DNA of 64,000 nt from Armigeres subalbatus (taxonomy: Eukaryota; Arthropoda; Insecta; Diptera; Culicidae). Positions 21,564 to 31,519 of the stretch are shown here, in pieces (within the stretch, counting starts at the first letter, position 1; every line of letters starts with the position of its first letter). Under the pieces are notes generated by a model. It made no database searches. It was not told the DNA's origin and saw only the letters and a list, made by a program, of their open reading frames with translations. Made by a program: the position numbers and the translations under genes. The stretch spans positions 107,299,935-107,363,934 of the forward strand of contig NC_085139.1 of the NCBI RefSeq assembly GCF_024139115.2, in the 5' to 3' direction.

Positions 21564-22500
21564 AAGCTATGTCCATTTAGAATCCGGAATAATAAAATCA
21601 TCTGTATCTCGGTAACGGATTGACGTACAAATAAAGTTAATACATCAAAACAAGGGTAATTCACTGTACTTTAAGGAAAAATTATTGATGCAAATAATTT
21701 CTTCGTGTTTCTAGTGAAAATTCGCACCTTCTTCATTATTCCTCTCATCAAAAGTTGCACACCTCCGGAGTCAACTTCCTTGGCACATTTGTTCCACATT
21801 TTGGTCATCTGAGTCGCGTCCCGAGCTGTTTTTCCATTTTTTCCACTTTTCTTAAGCATCCGCTTCATTACTGCCAAAAATGTCTCGATGGGCCGGAGCT
21901 GTGGGCAGTTGCGTGGATTTATGTTTTTATCGATGAAATCTTCGTTATTATCGCGGTACCACTGAATGACTTCCCGGCTGTAGTGGCAACTCGCCAAATC
22001 TGGCCAAAACTTCACGGGACCTTTATGGGCTTTATGGAAGGTCGACCGCGGTTTTTTGAGACATTCCTCCTTGTACAGCTTCGAGTCCATCGTCTTATTC
22101 GTCACAAACACTTAGATCTATGCCCCACAGTTGCATATCCCTTGCCAAAATCATCCGTTTTTTGCAAGTTTGTCCAAAAAGCAAACTTAAACTTCGCAGG
22201 AACTACTCCTCGTGCCGTCACCATGTAGAATTTTTGGCTAGGAAGCTGTCCGAAATCCATTTTGACGTAGGTTCCATCGTCGATGAGCAGGATTATCAAC
22301 GTGGGTGTGCAGACTTTTTTCTCTCCTTTCGGCTTCCATCTGGAATAATTTTTGTTATGCTGCACGAAACTTCGTGAAATTTATACCACAGTAAGTGGGC
22401 GTCTAGGTAGACAAACCGCTGTAAAAGAATTCTTGCAGCGGTCACTTTCCGTGCCGCTGCAATACAATAAATGATTCCGGATTCTAAGTGGACATTGCTT
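21564..22500 (-). mobile_element. mariner-like DD37E element, internally shortened, TA TSD
   Basis: The TIRs pair AAGCTATGTCCATTTAGAAT (21564 on) with AAGCAATGTCCACTTAGAAT (reverse strand from 22500), continuing into CCGGAATNAT, with TA on each side (21562-21563, 22501-22502). Length is 937 bp, against about 1.3 kb usual for mariner-like elements, so part is missing. The transposase remnant runs on the minus strand. Confidence 0.85.
21671..22365 (-). pseudogene. DD37E transposase C-terminal remnant (ITmD37E type)
   Basis: Two overlapping minus-strand frames (22365-22102 and 22111-21671) together hold the catalytic half of an IS630/Tc1/mariner transposase. The first acidic residue is in LLIDDGTYVKMD. 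The second is in FWPDLASCHYS and the last in NCPQLRPIETF; 37 residues separate these two, the D37E spacing described for mosquito ITmD37E elements. The N-terminal paired/HTH DNA-binding half is absent and the two frames are offset, so the gene is dead. The enzyme would cut and paste DNA at TA sites. Confidence 0.85.
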
Positions 22501-22502
22501 TA

Positions 22503-23656
22503 TGGCGAAAGTCATTTAACGCCGGTTTTCTCAAAATTAGAAACTTTTCACGAAAAACTATTCGGTACCAGTTATACAGTAAGGTATTTTCTACTACGCC
22601 TTCCAAATAATTTTTCGATAAAGGTGCCTAATTTCGAGATATCAAACCATAGATGCCTTCCGCTATACTGATTTCAGAGGGTTAACTCCTAGTGTGCCGC
22701 TGTAAGCGCGCTCGAAGTAGGTGATTCATTGCTTCTAAAATTCCTTTTGAACTGCTTTGGGATTTTCTGCTCTTGAATGAATTTCCGTATTTCTCTTGAA
22801 AATGCTTTTGTAATTCCCCAAGGTATTTCTCCAAGAATTTCTCCAGAAATCGCTTTTGAAATTATTTATGGAAATGCTTCTGAAACTCTTTTTTATTTGC
22901 TTTGGAATTCCTCATTGTATTTCCCTCTTAATGGATATTGGAAAGGGTTCTAAAGACTGTTAGAATTTTTTCGAAGAATTACCTAATTTTCAAAAATAAA
23001 TCCCTGGATAAATATGCAAAAAGACTCCTGAAGAATGAATTCTTTGACGAAACATTTGCGTATGAAACTCGTGGATAAAAAACCGAAAGAATTCATAGAG
23101 AATATTCAGAAGAAATCTTCAAAGAAATCATGACGGAAGTTTTGAAGCATTCCAGGGAAAAAATGCGAAGGATGAAGAATATCTTCTACCGGAGAAAATC
23201 TTGGGAAATTCCTCCTGTTCACTTAGATCCAATTTTTATTATCCTGGCCCTGGGTTTTCAACTCGGAATATTCTCAAACCTTCAAGAATGTTGAAAATTC
23301 CTTCATGATTGGTTTTGGGCATTTCTCCATCCATGCGAAACCTTGACCAATGGCGTCTCATAAACCTATTTTTTTTTATTTATTCAACGGCCTAGGAAAT
23401 CTATATTCTCATCCAAAAAAGGAAATACGTTTATCAGAGTCAATTAAACTGATCAAAATCTATTTATTTTATTCATTTACGAAAAAAAAAAATCGCAAAA
23501 TTTAATCCGTTTGAGGTTGAGTAATCCTGTTTATTTGGGAGCACGAGCATTAGGTTTGAACAGTCTTCGGCACCGGCTTTTGGATCAACCGAAGAGTTTG
23601 GTATACTGTTTGGAACTGCGGCCACAACTACTATTCGGGCAAACCAATATTTATAG
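22503..23656. other. AT-rich stretch with degenerate AATTCC repeats
   Basis: 22735-23230 consists of diverged words such as GAAATTCCTCC and AAGAATTTCTCC with irregular 12-24 base spacing, a repeat style also seen at 41845-43070 and 54890-55510. No gene. Confidence 0.55.
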
Positions 23657-23665
23657 GGGCTAGCG
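23657..23665. repeat. left 9-bp TSD of Foldback-like element
   Basis: GGGCTAGCG here and at 25230-25238 bracket the element with long repeat-rich TIRs. Confidence 0.6.
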
Positions 23666-23959
23666 GGGTCTGGGTCATTTGGCATAAAGACATTTGGCAT
23701 AACACCATTTGGCATAAGGTCATTTGGCATAAAGGCCATTTGGCATAATGGTCATTTGGCATAACGGACATTTGGCATTATTTTGAACTGCAAGAAAAAA
23801 GTGGGTCATTTGGCATAACGGACATTTGGCATAATTTCCAACTGAGAAAGCGAAAGGGATATTTCATGTATTGATTAGCGTAGATGAAGTAGGTCGAAGC
23901 TATTTTCTGATAAATTTAGACTGATGGTAGACATTTTCCAGAAGAACGAAATAACAAAA

Positions 23960-24920
23960 CGTCAGTAGGGAGGGATCACATCCATCATTGACTTATTCCG
24001 GCCACATGCCTACTTTTAAAATAGGGATTACATCCAACATTGCTTCAATCTGGGCATGCGCCTTAAGACCGGATCAAATCCACCATTGCCTTAATCCGGG
24101 CAAGCGCCCAACTTTAAAAACTCAAGCAATACACTTGTCGTAGACGAGTTACTTAATTGATTAAATCCCGGCAAGCGCCTACTTATAAAAAAGGAGTCAC
24201 ATTCGCCATTGCCATAATCCAGGCAGGGCCTACTTTTAAAGAAGGGATCACATTCACCATTGCCACAATTCGGGCCACACATCTACGGGCCCTCCTTAGC
24301 CGTGCGGTAAGACGCGCGGCTACAAAGCAAGACCATGCTGAGGGTGGCTGGGTTCGATTCCCGGTGCCGGTCTAGGCAATTTTCGGATTGGAAATTGTCT
24401 CGACTTCCCTGGGCATAAAAGTATCATCGTGTTAGCCTCATGATATACGAATGCAAAAATGGTAACCTGGCTTAGAAACCTCGCAATTAATAACTGTGGA
24501 AGTGCTTAATGAACACTAAGCTGCGAGGCGGCTCTGTCCCAGTGTTGGGGATGTAATGCCAATAAGAAGAAGAAGAAGAATCTACTTTTAAAGAACGGAT
24601 CACATCCACTATTGCCTCAATCCGGGCAAGTGCCTTCTTTTAAAGAAGGAATCACGTGTACTTTTAAAGAAGGGATCACATCATCCATTGCCATAATCCA
24701 TGCAGCCTACTTTTAAAGAAGGGATCACATCATCCATTGCCATAATCCATGCAGCCTACTTTTAAAGAAGGGATCATATCCTCCATTGGCATAATCCGGG
24801 GAAGTACCAACTTTTAAAGAAGGGATCACATCCTTCATTGCCATAATACGGCCACACGCCTACTTTTAAACAAGCGATTACATCCATCATTGCTCTAATC
24901 CGGGCATGCGCCTACTTTTG
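23960..24920 (+). repeat. ~50-bp tandem repeat in the Foldback-like core
   Basis: Degenerate units contain ACTTTTAAAGAAGGGATCACATC, split here as ACTTTTAAAGAAGGG and GATCACATCC, then ATTGCCATAATCCGGGCAAG. Around a dozen units occur, with the SINE at 24287-24579 inserted in one of them: the unit reads through once the SINE and one ATCTAC are removed. Confidence 0.85.
24287..24579 (+). mobile_element. Feilai-type tRNA-derived SINE, copy 1
   Basis: It starts GGGCCCTCCTTAGCCGTGCGG (first 20 bases tRNA-like), has a pol III B box GGTTCGATTCC near 24353, a tRNA-unrelated body (GGCAATTTTCGGATTGG, then GTATCATCGTGTTAGCC) and a 3' run of GAA triplets. ATCTAC flanks it (24281-24286 and 24580-24585). 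This layout matches Feilai, described from Aedes aegypti; two other copies are at 32547-32861 and 55001-55256. Confidence 0.88.
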
Positions 24921-25238
24921 CATTGCATTGCAAAAGCATTCTTTCCACGAGAGGATAATGTCGTTTTAAATTTTGTTATCGACGGGTGTTATATTTACTA
25001 TTCCACCGTTTTCCGCACCACTTAGTCACCATTTAGCAAACGAAGCGAACGCAAAAAAAAATATGCCAAATGTCCGTTATGCCAAAAGACCCTCACTTTT
25101 GACGCTGGTCACAATTATGCCAAATGGCCGTTATGCCAAATGACCGTTATGCCAAATGGCCTTTATGCCAAATGACCTTATGCCAAATGGCGTTATGCCA
25201 AATGACTTTATGCCAAATGGCTCGCTCCCGGGCTAGCG

Positions 25239-25372
25239 ATCAAGAAACCGACATTTGGGATATCGATAACCGGAGTCTTCGGTCAAATACCCAGCTACAA
25301 AAAACGTTTAGCCATTTTATTGTTGGGGGCTCCGGAAATCTAGTTCTTTGGAACTATTACGAGTACGAATAT
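25239..25372. other. short spacer, nothing recognised
   Basis: Single-copy sequence between two repeat blocks; no feature seen. Confidence 0.5.
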
Positions 25373-25600
25373 ATGACAAAAGATCGAAAGAACAAAAGGT
25401 CGAAATTAAAAAAGGTCGAAAGGGATAAAAGATCGAAAGGAAAAAAAAATTAAAGAAAAAAATGTCGAAAGGGACAAAAAGCCGAAAAGGACAACATGTA
25501 AAAGAAGAAGGACAAAGGCACCAGTAAAAAGGACGAAGAAAGAAGCAAGGAAGAAAAAGAGAGAAGGGAGAAAGAAGAAGGAAAAGGATAATGACGTCGA
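25373..25600 (+). repeat. AAAGGTCGAAAGGACA minisatellite grading into polypurine
   Basis: Imperfect units of AAAAGGTCGAAAGGGACAAA followed by GAAGAAAGAAGG-type sequence. The same order of parts occurs in the opposite orientation at 48412-46880, suggesting one dispersed mosaic repeat. Confidence 0.8.
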
Positions 25601-25758
25601 TAGCTGTCCCAACGGAAAACTGTCAGCATGAGTGCTCACACTGCTTTCTCGGACGGGAACTGAGACAGATCCTAAACTGAAATGCGAAGCTGCGAATTAA
25701 GCTCGTCGCTGCTTGACCGATGGGCTTGACAATGCTTCATGGATTGCTTTGGGCACTT

Positions 25759-26462
25759 CTAATAGCTTCTCAATATTTTTTCTTCATCCGACTCCGCTGC
25801 AGCTCCAGGTATTGCTGATGATACTTGTTCCACACCCGACGCATCCACAGCCTGGTCAATGAAATCTTCATCGAGAGCTTCGATCATATCGTTTTCTGTT
25901 GTATCCAACAAAATCCGCTCAATTGATTCTCTGAGTACTGCTAACACAACCCTAGCAAATGAATTTTCTGGAATCTTCTTCAGTTGCTTATTATCCGGTT
26001 CATTCCGAAGCTGACGTTGGGGGCAAGATTCTTTTTTGTGTCCCAGCGTTCCACACAAAAAGCACTTGTCTTTAAAGCCGCCATAAAACACCCTTCCTTT
26101 CCGATCGATAAAGATTGTCAATGGTGGAATATCCGCGTTTACTTCCATATAAACAAATAGTCGAGTCTCAATGGACATTTTAGCGAATAAATCGATCCAC
26201 TTTCCCAAATTTTGCAAGCACCGATGATAATCATCATCGCTGAGCTCCGGCGGCATATCGAATACACGTACGTACCGTACATTTGCTCCTGCGAGACACA
26301 TACACATTTCTAAAGACCATCCATTCGAATACATAAACTGCCGTGGATCTATCCTGCATTTTCTCTTAACGCCTCCATCATAGCCTCCGGAGTGGAAAAC
26401 TTAACTAATAATAATCGCTCCATCGCAGTTCGATATGGTGTCTCCATTAGTTTAACATCCAT
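25759..26462 (-). pseudogene. gag-like (LINE ORF1) protein with zinc knuckle, frameshifted
   Basis: The main frame (26334-25759) encodes 191 residues with VRVFDMPPELSD near the start, a beta-rich middle and a CX2CX4HX4C zinc knuckle (CFLCGTLGHKKESCP), followed by an acidic tail. Upstream, a second frame starting at the ATG at 26462 (MDVKLMETPYRTAMERLL) continues into it after a one-base loss near 26345. This order matches nucleic-acid-binding ORF1 proteins of insect non-LTR retrotransposons. No EN-RT frame follows it downstream, so it is an orphan. A domesticated gag is conceivable but the frameshift argues against it. Confidence 0.7.
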
Positions 26463-26505
26463 GTATTTTTTTAGTTAAATCATTGTAATTTACTCAAAAT
26501 TATTA

Positions 26506-26702
26506 CCGTCATCCCCCCGATGGGTCTGGGGGTGAGAATGGGTTTCTTACCGGCGTGCCGGAGGTCGGTGAGCAAAATCGTTCAAAAAGGTCTCTTATAT
26601 TTTAACCTTCTTGCCCTTAGATACATTCAGTCTAATCTACAAGCAGTGTAAAAGTGACCCATTCTCACCCCCATTTGACCCATTGTCACCCCCGACGACG
26701 GT
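26506..26702. mobile_element. 197-bp MITE, TA TSD
   Basis: Inverted ends: CCGTCATCC against CCGTCGTCGG, then GGGGGTGAGAATGGGT (26527-26542) against ACCCATTCTCACCCCC (26657-26672). TA lies on both sides (26504-26505, 26703-26704). It has no coding capacity. It lies just upstream of the gag-like frame. Confidence 0.72.
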
Positions 26703-26704
26703 AC

Positions 26705-27239
26705 CCAAAATTTTTATTTCAAATAAATCAACTAATAAACTAAATTCATTATTTTAAGCTTAATTTTTTAATATGTCCGTTTTAACCACACACTGTGTCC
26801 ATTTCACCAACATACTTATAAACCGGGCTGTTTTCATCCTAATTTTCAATGTCATAAAAATCACAATATCTGATTGTTTTCCAATAAATTGACTTCAAGT
26901 CAATGTTCGTTTTTACGTTTACGTCAAGATTCACGTAAGTGGTAGTGGTTTAGGTCGCCAATATCGCTTAGGGTGTTCATTTTAGCCCCCAGCCCCCTAC
27001 GTGTTATGCATGAAAAGAGCAGATACCCTACGACAGAAAAGTAGGCATGGATGAACATTGCACTAAAAAACATTAGACATCTTAGAATGTCAAACAAATC
27101 GTGGATATAGAAAAACGCAATATGACGATTTGTGTAATTGATTGTGGGAGAAAAACAATGAAGTAATAGCCTATTAGAGACTAATACCCTAAACTATGTT
27201 TTGTAACACAGCAGAATAAGAAATTTTTCACGCGATGAA
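26705..27239. other. AT-rich non-genic stretch
   Basis: No gene or bounded repeat recognised. Confidence 0.45.
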
Positions 27240-27430
27240 AAAAAACCCGGGTCATCCAACTAGCGGTGTTTCCTTTCTCATGCAGATACAGACAAACATT
27301 ATCTCAATTCGTCAAGCTGAGTTGATTAGTATATAACACTATGAGTCTCCAGGACTTCTATCACAAAATCTTCTTGGAAGTGTATAGCCTCTTCGTAGCA
27401 CCTTGGTTTACGAGAAAGGCAAAACTCTGA
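27240..27430 (+). mobile_element. dispersed repeat X, copy 1
   Basis: Repeat X has one end with ATCCACC-like sequence followed by GCCTTTCTCG and the other end with CGAGAAAGGCAAAA. This copy runs from the TCATCCAACTAGCGGTG end to GAGAAAGGCAAAACTC. A central word TATATAACACTATG plus GTCTCC is shared with the copies at 30900, 31300 and (reverse) 35280. The inverted GCCTTTCTCG/CGAGAAAGGC ends suggest a non-autonomous DNA element; TSDs were not resolved. Confidence 0.6.
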
Positions 27431-27557
27431 TTAATCCACCTGATGGAGTTGGTGCCTTTCTCGTTCCAATAAAAAAACACTAAAAATATGAGTGAGTGTT
27501 TTTTAGCGTGTTTTGCGCATAGAAAATAGCATAACTTCTGATCCCATAGTTTAATCT
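27431..27557 (+). mobile_element. dispersed repeat X, copy 2 (left part, interrupted)
   Basis: It starts TTAATCCACCTGATGG, then GGTGCCTTTCTCG, and is interrupted at 27557 by the 3.3-kb element at 27558-30822. It resumes at 30823. The uninterrupted copy near 47.7 kb aligns across the junction. Confidence 0.7.
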
Positions 27558-27974
27558 AAGGGTATGCGATAACAAACTTTTTCCTAACGAAACGAAACGA
27601 AACGAAATTCAAAAAGTCTGTGTTGATTCGAAACGAATCGAAACGAAATGCAAATTTACTTTCGAGACTTCGAAACGATACGAAATCAAGTCCATTTAAT
27701 TCGAAATTTTACGAAACGAAACGAAATTTTATTTTTTTCCGCGGATTTTTTATTGAATTGGTTTTACATTATGAACGCAACTCTGATTTAATTTTTTCAA
27801 AGTCAGATACCTGCTTTGCGAACAATAGAGTTACAGCAACAGAAAAAGCTGTCTGTGATAAATTACCGCGTTCCCGTTGGCGATAAGGTAATATCCCAGC
27901 ATTAATGCCGCTTCCAAAGGAATTATTCGTGGATCTGGTCAATTTATCATTTCAGTTTTATATCAGTACGCTTC

Positions 27975-28840
27975 TCGTAATTGATGGTGTTGTCGACGCA
28001 CTGCTGGAACCGCTGTCAGTTCACTCGATGATAGTTTCGCCGGATTAGCTCGTGCCGATTCACTGAAGTTCCAATTTCCGCCACCACCGGATAGTGGTCC
28101 GAGCTGAGCTCCTGGAAGACGACCGACTGGAAGACATGATCGTGCATGTTCGTGATGAAGATGTCGAGCGATGCATGTGTCCCGGACCGTGTAACCCGGG
28201 AAGGGCTCTCAGGGCTCAGGATGGTGGAGTGGTCCTCTTGTTAGCCGTTGGATCAGATGACTCCGTTCCGGTTTGAGACGGTGTTTCCCCACGATTGGTG
28301 CTTTGTGTTCAAGTCTCCGGCGATGATAAACTGCCCCTGCCGCCGAGTAAGCTTGACTATATCCCTGCGTAGCTCGGCCGACGTGCCATCGTTAACTTTG
28401 GCTCGTGTGGGACAGTAAGCCACGATGAAAGTGACGACTCCGAGGGAGGTGGTGACTTCCACTTCAACGGCTTCAATGAATTTGAGCTTGAAGTCCGGCA
28501 GCAGGCGACATGCAATGTTGCTTCGCACGGCGATTGCCACTTCTCCCCCTCTGGAGCTTGTTCGATCGAACCTCACCAGCCTAAAACCCGGAATTGTTGC
28601 ACTTTCCTCGGGCTTCAGTTGGGTTTCGGTGATGAAAGCCGCGTCAATCTCCTTCTTCTGAAGGAAATCGTTGAGCTCAACGATTTGGCTCTTGAGCGAG
28701 CAGGCGTTCCAATAGTAGCCATTTTCAATGACGAAAAGGTCCAGAGTGTAGATCTGGTCGAACCGGGATTTGCAGCTTCGAAGCCGAGTCGCAAGTTGGC
28801 TGAATATTAGAGCCAGCTGCGCCGAGGTGTAGAGCGGAGC
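27975..28840 (-). pseudogene. Jockey-like LINE ORF2, endonuclease domain only
   Basis: The minus-strand frame holds an AP-type endonuclease: WNACSLKSQIVELNDFLQ near the start, ITETQLKPEESATIPGF, then GGEVAIAVRSNIACRLLP, the Asp/Asn motif IIAGDLNTKHQSWGN and further down SSDHYPVVAEI in a shifted frame. A stop (TGG to TGA equivalent) sits near 28010. RT and everything after is gone at about 27975. It would nick target DNA for reverse transcription. The peptide style is that of the Jockey clade. Confidence 0.85.
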
Positions 28841-29702
28841 GGAATCCTTCGGGGGTAGAGGATGCTCATCTTGATGTCGGCAGAATCCAGGAAGATGGAG
28901 CCGGCGGTGCTGGAGTTTGAACCAACGCAGATGTTGCTGCCAATCGCTTGTGCGGTTGTAACGGTGGGAGGACTGGAATCGCTCGACGGGATAGTTCACC
29001 TCGTTTACTACAAGAACACGGTTCTTCTTCGGAAGGTTTCTGGTGGAAGCCTTCTTCCGGTTTTCAGGAATTCGGCTCGCTTCGGGCAGCCCTTTGTGGT
29101 GGCCCGATGTTTGTCTCCACAGTTGGCGCGCTTGGGATCGGCCACCTCCATCTTGTCACACTCGTCAGTTGGGTGGGGTTCGCCAAACTTGTTGCAGCGC
29201 GGCTTCATGCGGCAGTTTCTGGTTCCGTGCCCTTCTCGTCTTGTCGTAACGAGCAATTTTGTGCACCGCGACTGGCTTGTTTCCTCCATGTCATGGAGCC
29301 CTCGCAGCAAAGCCTTGAGCGGCTTTGTGCCGGGGAGGTCATGAGTGTAAAACTCATATCTGTGGACCTACAGGAACTTTACGACTGACTTGTGATGGTC
29401 CGTGTTGGTGGGCATCACCTTAACGCCTTCACTGCAGAGCCGGAATGTGCAGTTTAGGCCTTTCGCGATCAATTCCCGGAGCTTTGGTCGCAGTTCCGGC
29501 GGGTCACCTCTGATGAAAACCGGCGGGCACTTCTCCTTCCGCACTGATTCTTGCGCTTCTTCGGCGGATTGCTGGTGTCGTCAAGTGGCAACGACGAGTA
29601 CACGTTGCTATGCAATAGTTGTTTGGAGGGGTTACCCGCGTTTCCAAGAGCAGTGCACTTAGGCACTTTTCCCGTGACCGAATCGCCAACCGAGTCTCCC
29701 AT
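28820..29702 (-). pseudogene. Jockey-like LINE ORF1 (gag-like) remnant
   Basis: It starts at the ATG at 29702 (MGDSVGDSVTGKVPKC) with a Ser/Pro/Lys-rich N-terminus. After a frame change comes LRGLHDMEETSQ and a cysteine-rich nucleic-acid-binding region: CNKFGEPHPTDEC and CGDKHRATTKGCPKR. The C-terminal part is in another frame (TSAQLALIFSQLATRLRSC). At least two frameshifts kill it. Upstream of the ATG, about 250 bp to 29960 probably is the 5' UTR. Confidence 0.82.
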
Positions 29703-29965
29703 GACGGGTCCGGGAGAAAATAACGCCAACGCAACGAAGCGAAAACGTAAACAGCGAACGAACGAGAAAAAACGGGAAAAAACACTTGGAAAAGAATGCG
29801 CGAGCAAAAAACACGTCCGTACGTGCTGCTGTCTCGAACTCTTATGCTGTGGTGTGCGTGTGTGCGTGTGAGAGAGGGGCAAGCGCAGCCATTGATGCTA
29901 TCAGATGTTCCATGGCCTCCGAAAATCCGGAACATCTCCGGTGTCCGGTGGCCAGTACTCGTGAC
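29703..29965 (-). other. probable 5' UTR of the Jockey-like LINE
   Basis: Non-coding sequence immediately upstream of the ORF1 ATG, ending near ATGCATGGTCACGAG; the exact 5' terminus is not defined. Confidence 0.45.
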
Positions 29966-30822
29966 CATGCATGTTCCTAAATCTTGACTAAATTTGCCGT
30001 CGATTGTTTCCGGTTTTATCCAATTTCATCAATTTTTCAGAAAGTTATAAGGATTTGAATTTGGGCCAAATTTCCAAATTCAATAATTTTGCCTTACCCC
30101 TGTATGTAATTCAGATTGTATTTCAGAAATGTAATCGCAAAGTTTTTACGGCAGACGTTTGCCAGGTATAAAGAAATAATTTTTCTTTTCTCGTATAAAC
30201 AGTTGTACCAAAAGGCTATCGTTTCCTTCCAAATTAAACCTTTTTAATAGGAGGCTCGAAGGCCAAAACGGAAGAAATCGGCCTTTAATATGAAAGAGGC
30301 GCTCTGAAAAGACTTTACAAGGGCCCTAGGAATTCGCGCCACGGCTTTGCCTTTTCGAAAAAGTTATACTGATCTGATTCATATATGTGTGCTCTTCATA
30401 TATGTATACTCTGTACCTGACGTCATGAATGTTAAGTCGGATCACTTTTGTTTTTTTTTATAGAAAAACAAAAACGTATTTGTTGACACAGAATGGGATT
30501 GTGTAGTATGCGTTACTAGAAAAAAATGTATAATATTAAGTTTTAAAAACAACTTTATGATTTTGTTCAGCGGCGCAGCCAAAATTTTTGATAATACACG
30601 ACCGCACGAAGCAGTATGGTTTAAGTTTAAATTTGTTTCGAAATTCCGCGGAATTCCGTTAAATTTCGTTAAAAGCCAGTTTTTTCGAGCGAAATTTTTG
30701 TAATTTTGCGAAACGAAACGAAATCAAAAAATCAGATTTCGCCATGCTCAAATTCCGCGAAATTCCGCGGAATTTCGTTTCGAACCACCTGAAACGAAAT
30801 TTTTCGAAATACCGCATATGCT

Positions 30823-31010
30823 TAGTTTAATCTGGCCAATTTTCAACAGCAAACAATGGAACTAGATTCCCCGTCGAATGGAACTTGTTGCAAGTAATTC
30901 GGTCGATTGATATATAACACTATGGGTCTCCGAGTTTTCTATCAAAAGTTTGGTTTAGGAGTGATCATATAGCTTTTACGTATACTTCGCGAAGTCGAAG
31001 CACATTTGTG
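30823..31010 (+). mobile_element. dispersed repeat X, copy 2 (right part)
   Basis: It continues repeat X after the 3.3-kb insertion with GGCCAATTTTCAACAG, GGAACTTGTTGCAAGTAA and TATATAACACTATGGGTCTC, matching the order in the copy at 47680-47870. Confidence 0.65.
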
Positions 31011-31147
31011 GGTTCTACAGTAGAGGAACAGAGAGGATGGGATGGCAGCCCTGTTTCACTCAAAATCTGACAGATAGCAATGGGTTTTTTCATAGGAGGG
31101 AAATGCAGAAAACGCTAAGAAAAAGGTTATAAAAAGAAAAAGTAGAA

Positions 31148-31376
31148 TCACGAAAAAAAAACCAGAATAATCCACCTTGCGGCGGTGGTGCCTATCTCGT
31201 GTATTATAAGCTAAGTACAAAAAAGTGTGTCTCACATTTTTTTGTACACACACACATACATACATACATCACATCAATTGGTCAAGCTGAATCGATTGGT
31301 ATACATATAAGACTATGGGTCTCCAAGCCTTCTATCAAGAGTTCAGTTTTGGAGTGATCCTATGGACTTCACGTAA
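31148..31376 (+). mobile_element. dispersed repeat X, copy 3 (left part, interrupted)
   Basis: It starts AATAATCCACCTTGCGGCGG and runs to ATGGACTTCACGTA, where a 3.6-kb inverted-repeat element is inserted. The expected other end, CGCGAAAGGCAAAAATCC, follows at 34950-34970. Confidence 0.65.
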
Positions 31377-31519
31377 ACACTCAACCCTCTTTTTACGTCA
31401 CTTTTAGGAGAACGTAAACCGAATGCGACGTAAAAAAAATGTTTCTTAAATTTCTAGTATTTTATTTAATTAATTGATCGTTGGATACTTGAAAATACAT
31501 TCGCTTGCGTCTTACATGA

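Larger units (their letters stand above)
23666..25229. mobile_element. Foldback-like element: TIRs built of CATTTGGCATAA tandem repeats
   Basis: The left arm (23666-23835) and right arm (about 25065-25229) are inverted copies made of reiterated CATTTGGCATAA with short variable spacers (AAGG, CGG, TGG). The arm order is conserved: about seven repeats match one for one in inverse orientation. A 9-bp direct repeat GGGCTAGCG flanks the element. Tandem-repeat TIRs plus a 9-bp TSD match the architecture of Drosophila Foldback elements. The core is another tandem repeat of roughly 50 bp, itself interrupted by a Feilai SINE. There is no transposase. Confidence 0.75.
27558..30822. mobile_element. 3.27-kb TIR element inserted in repeat X, 11-bp TSD
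   Basis: Flanked by TAGTTTAATCT at 27547-27557 and 30823-30833. The ends are weakly inverted: AAGGGTATGCGATA and, from the right, AGCATATGCGGTAT. Both subterminal regions are loaded with CGAAACGAAACGAAA words (27580-27730, 30640-30800). The interior carries a dead Jockey-like LINE (27975-29960) and a scrap of repeat X (30181-30260). No transposase was found. TSD length read as 8-11 bp would allow hAT or Mutator-like; unresolved. Confidence 0.65.

Noticed and set aside
23671..25220. A CRISPR-like array because of regularly recurring CATTTGGCATAA
   Set aside because: Spacers are only 3-6 bases, the repeats form inverted arms of a transposon-like unit, and the genome is eukaryotic.
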